The notes under the pieces: model-generated
Told to the model about the DNA's origin: nothing
Databases searched by the model: none
The model's input: only the letters and a program-made list of their open reading frames with translations
NCBI GenBank assembly: GCA_002320665.1
Contig: DCKO01000107.1
Location: forward strand, 1 to 17,070
Direction: 5' to 3'
Source: Micavibrio sp. UBA1672
GTDB taxonomy: Bacteria; Pseudomonadota; Alphaproteobacteria; Micavibrionales; Micavibrionaceae
DNA length: 17,070 nt
Translations under genes and position numbers: made by a program
Shown here: in pieces, positions 14,877 to 17,070 of the stretch
How the letters are laid out: each line of letters starts with the position of its first letter
Position numbering within the stretch: position 1 is the first letter of the stretch

Positions 14877-16793
14877 TTATTCCAAATGAATTGGCGCATA
14901 GACACTATATTGGTCTGGCTGAGTGATTACCATCAGGGTTGAGATATCTTTCATATGTCCCTTAACCAGATTTGACAGGACAGAAATATACTGGCCTGCT
15001 GTGGCTTGCTCTTCCAATAACATGATGAATTGCTCAATCACTGTCAGAGGTTTCGGTATTATAACAACCTCAACTTCCGTTCGATCAGCTACGCCAGCCT
15101 GCCTTGCCGCATAGTCCAACGTATCATTAAGGCTGCCAAGCTCATCGACAAGACCTATTTCAATCGCGCTTTTACCCATCCAGACACGACCTCCGGCTAT
15201 TTTACGAAGCTCATCTAATGGAATATTACGGCCTCTTGATACACGTTCAAGAAAACTATCATAAATATTATCAAGCATGGCGTTCATGCGCTCGGATTCG
15301 CTTTCGGAGAATTTAGAATTCGTAGACCACATGCCTGCATTTTTGCCCCATTCTATGCGCTCCCAGTTTACGCCGATCTTATTCCAGAGTTCCTTTAGTG
15401 ATATTTTACCGCCAAGCACTCCAATTGATCCTGTCAATGTTGTTGGCAATGCAAAAATACGGTCTGCTTCTGCGGCAATCCAGTATCCGCCAGAAGCGGC
15501 TGCTGGCCCCATAGAAACATAGACTTTTTTCTCTTTATCTTGAACTTTTTGAACAGCACGCAGTATTGTTTCTGATGCCACAGGCGAACCACCAGGGCTA
15601 TTGATACGAAGTACCACCGATGTAATATCAGGGTCTTTCGCTGCCTTGAATAAGGCACTTGTGATGTCATCGGCTGCGGCCGTACCATCATTGGTCATAT
15701 TGACTTTAGAGGCATGCGCCAGATTATCATCAGTATCTACAATTGCGCCAACAGCATAAATCAGTGCCACTTTGGGCTTACCTTCATCATAGGCATGCAT
15801 TTCAGGTGTGCCGGCAAATATATAATCGGCTTTAAGACTTTTGATATAATCCTTCATTCGAACGAAAACACGCTCCTCGGGATCAGCCTCTCCTGTGACT
15901 TGTAAATTGGTTCTGGCGACAAGCATATCCTCATAGGCCACCAAATCGACAAGCCTTTCATCTTTGGCTTCTTTATCAATAAACAAACCTTTATCAACTA
16001 GTGTCTTAAAGCTGTCTGGGTCAATGCCGCGGTCTTGTGAAATTTCTGCCTGAAGTATCTCACCAATATTACGCACGAGGCGCTGTGTCATTTCCTTATT
16101 TTCAGGAGAAATTTTTGAGTTGGTAAAGCTCTCATAGGCAGTTTTATAATCTTCACGTTGATAAAAATTAGGCTCAACGCCTATTTTTGCCAAAGCCTCT
16201 GCAAAAAACGGCATTTCTGCATTTACACCTGTGATCGCTACGACGCCCATAGGCTGTAGCCAGATTTCATCAAAGGCACTGGCGAAATAATACGCGCCTA
16301 AACCATCGTCAAAGGAGGTTGCATAAATATACGCAAACTTTCCACTTTTCTTGAAGTTTTCTATGCCCTGACGAATTTCCTGAATATGGGCCAGAGAATA
16401 AGAGCCTTTTCTCATTTTGGCATAGATGCCCTGAACGCGGTCATCATTTTTTGCCTTTTCAAGAGCATCCACAAAGTCACGGACTGTGTTGCCCAATGGC
16501 ATAAAAGGGTCGACAATGTTTATATCTTTGGGCAAGTCATCCAGATCGCCATCGAGTTCCATGTATAAAACCATCTTTTCAGGAAAATTAACCTGAGGCT
16601 GCTGGATTTGAGACAATGACCAAATAGACAAGATGGTCATGATTAATATTACAGCGCCCAAAAATGTGCAGGTGCGTTTTAGTGCCATCCAAAGAATTGG
16701 TAATATCTTCCACTTCATCTTGGGCTCTTTGACCTCGGATGGAATGCGCGGCGAGTAAAGATTACGGCGTTTGAAATGACTGTTACTGCTCAT
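14877..16793 (-). CDS. sppA: Signal peptide peptidase SppA, 67K type
   Basis: Inner-membrane serine protease that cleaves leftover signal peptides, with the active site facing the periplasm. At 638 residues it is the tandem two-domain type like E. coli SppA (618). One membrane helix lies at about 38-62. The general base is Lys217 in DYKTAYESF of the N-terminal half, and the nucleophile Ser434 lies in AAASGGYW of the C-terminal half, preceded by INSPGGSP (397-404) and followed by TLTGSIGV (452-459), matching the split Lys-Ser dyad. The ATG at 16793 has no ribosome binding site; Met26 (ATG at 16718) has AAAGAG 6 bases upstream and is a possible alternative start that keeps the helix. It lies 43 bases after aroC and converges on the HAD gene. 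Confidence 0.95.
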   Translation of the reverse strand: MSSNSHFKRRNLYSPRIPSEVKEPKMKWKILPILWMALKRTCTFLGAVILIMTILSIWSLSQIQQPQVNFPEKMVLYMELDGDLDDLPKDINIVDPFMPLGNTVRDFVDALEKAKNDDRVQGIYAKMRKGSYSLAHIQEIRQGIENFKKSGKFAYIYATSFDDGLGAYYFASAFDEIWLQPMGVVAITGVNAEMPFFAEALAKIGVEPNFYQREDYKTAYESFTNSKISPENKEMTQRLVRNIGEILQAEISQDRGIDPDSFKTLVDKGLFIDKEAKDERLVDLVAYEDMLVARTNLQVTGEADPEERVFVRMKDYIKSLKADYIFAGTPEMHAYDEGKPKVALIYAVGAIVDTDDNLAHASKVNMTNDGTAAADDITSALFKAAKDPDITSVVLRINSPGGSPVASETILRAVQKVQDKEKKVYVSMGPAAASGGYWIAAEADRIFALPTTLTGSIGVLGGKISLKELWNKIGVNWERIEWGKNAGMWSTNSKFSESESERMNAMLDNIYDSFLERVSRGRNIPLDELRKIAGGRVWMGKSAIEIGLVDELGSLNDTLDYAARQAGVADRTEVEVVIIPKPLTVIEQFIMLLEEQATAGQYISVLSNLVKGHMKDISTLMVITQPDQYSVYAPIHLE

Positions 16794-16799
16794 AAAAGA

Positions 16800-16808
16800 T
16801 TTTTAGCA
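16800..16808 (-). promoter_or_regulatory. Possible extended -10 of sppA, placed for a leaderless transcript
   Basis: On the minus strand TGCTAAAAA resembles TGnTATAAT with two mismatches. The expected start site, 7 bases on, is 16793, exactly the A of the first ATG of sppA. No -35 hexamer is evident, and cotranscription with aroC is also possible, so confidence is low. Confidence 0.25.
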
Positions 16809-16836
16809 GGAACTCAGACGCAAGGAAAGCCAAAAA

Positions 16837-17070
16837 CTACAGACATTGCGCCTTATGCATCAGCCAATGATCTGCCAGAACGCACGCCATCATGGCTTCG
16901 ACTACAGGTGTTCCGCGCAAACCTACGCAAGGGTCATGGCGACCTTTGGTTACGATATCGGTTTCATTGCCTTGCTTATCGATTGTAGCTCTGGGCGTTA
17001 AAATTGAACTTGTTGGCTTGAAGGCCACGCGGGCGATGATATCCTGCCCTGAAGAAATTCCACCTAAAAT
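16837..17070 (-). CDS. aroC: Chorismate synthase (C-terminal end)
   Basis: Last step of the shikimate pathway, EPSP to chorismate, with reduced FMN. Only the final 77 residues are in the window; the frame is open at the right edge, beginning ILGGISSGQDIIARVAFKPTSSI. The GRHDP signature and the following LRGTPVVEAMMACVLADHWL match the conserved C-terminal part of the family. The protein ends HKAQCL with a TAG stop at 16839-16837. A GTG at 17028 is an internal valine and not the start. sppA follows 43 bases downstream on the same strand. Confidence 0.93.
   Translation of the reverse strand: MLGGISSGQDIIARVAFKPTSSILTPRATIDKQGNETDIVTKGRHDPCVGLRGTPVVEAMMACVLADHWLMHKAQCL

Noticed and set aside
16776..16988. 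Plus-strand open frame of 70 codons at the right end.
   Set aside because: It overlaps the C-terminal coding part of aroC and the start of sppA on the other strand, and no family resemblance is seen.
1..17070. Mobile elements, CRISPR arrays, tRNA or rRNA genes.
   Set aside because: Reading both strands found no transposase or phage motifs, no spaced direct repeats, and no gap large or structured enough for stable RNA genes.

Overview
The window looks like a stretch of alphaproteobacterial chromosome, moderately AT-rich by eye, carrying almost only housekeeping genes. The evidence is the ispH-thrB-rnhA cluster with an APH-type homoserine kinase, the xseB-ispA-dxs cluster, a malic enzyme fused to a phosphotransacetylase-like domain, a 67K-type SppA, and a lipoprotein family I associate with alphaproteobacteria. 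The species cannot be named from sequence alone. GmhA implies heptose-containing lipopolysaccharide, so the cell is Gram-negative with an outer membrane. No phage genes, transposases, CRISPR arrays, tRNAs or rRNAs were seen, and no gene-free stretch exceeds about 170 bases.

Left part (1-6287): the 3' end of maeB runs rightward and converges on a leftward orphan gene (1311-2081). That gene encodes an anchored protein with a thrombospondin type 3-like calcium motif and a C-terminal domain resembling a subtilase propeptide, but no protease domain. Rightward genes follow: mgtE (magnesium transport), a GNAT acetyltransferase and a bifunctional class A penicillin-binding protein. The gap before mgtE holds a strong inverted repeat that abuts an extended -10 promoter.

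Middle (6290-8656): rnhA, thrB and ispH lie on the minus strand in the transcription order ispH-thrB-rnhA, tightly spaced or overlapping. A 144-base divergent gap with a small inverted repeat separates ispH from the rightward block.

Right part (8801-14862): a lipoprotein gene, gmhA, xseB, ispA, two small unrecognised genes, dxs and a HAD phosphatase all run rightward. sppA and the end of aroC run leftward (14877-17070). The themes are isoprenoid supply (Dxs and IspH, the first and last enzymes of the MEP pathway, plus IspA), envelope construction and quality control (PBP1A, GmhA, lipoprotein, SppA), and central or amino-acid metabolism (MaeB, ThrB, AroC).

The most unusual points are the orphan propeptide/TSP3 protein, the palindrome at the mgtE promoter, two unknown genes lodged between ispA and dxs (one with its own good promoter and ribosome binding site), and several genes whose -10 element is placed so that transcription would begin at or next to the start codon, suggesting leaderless mRNAs.
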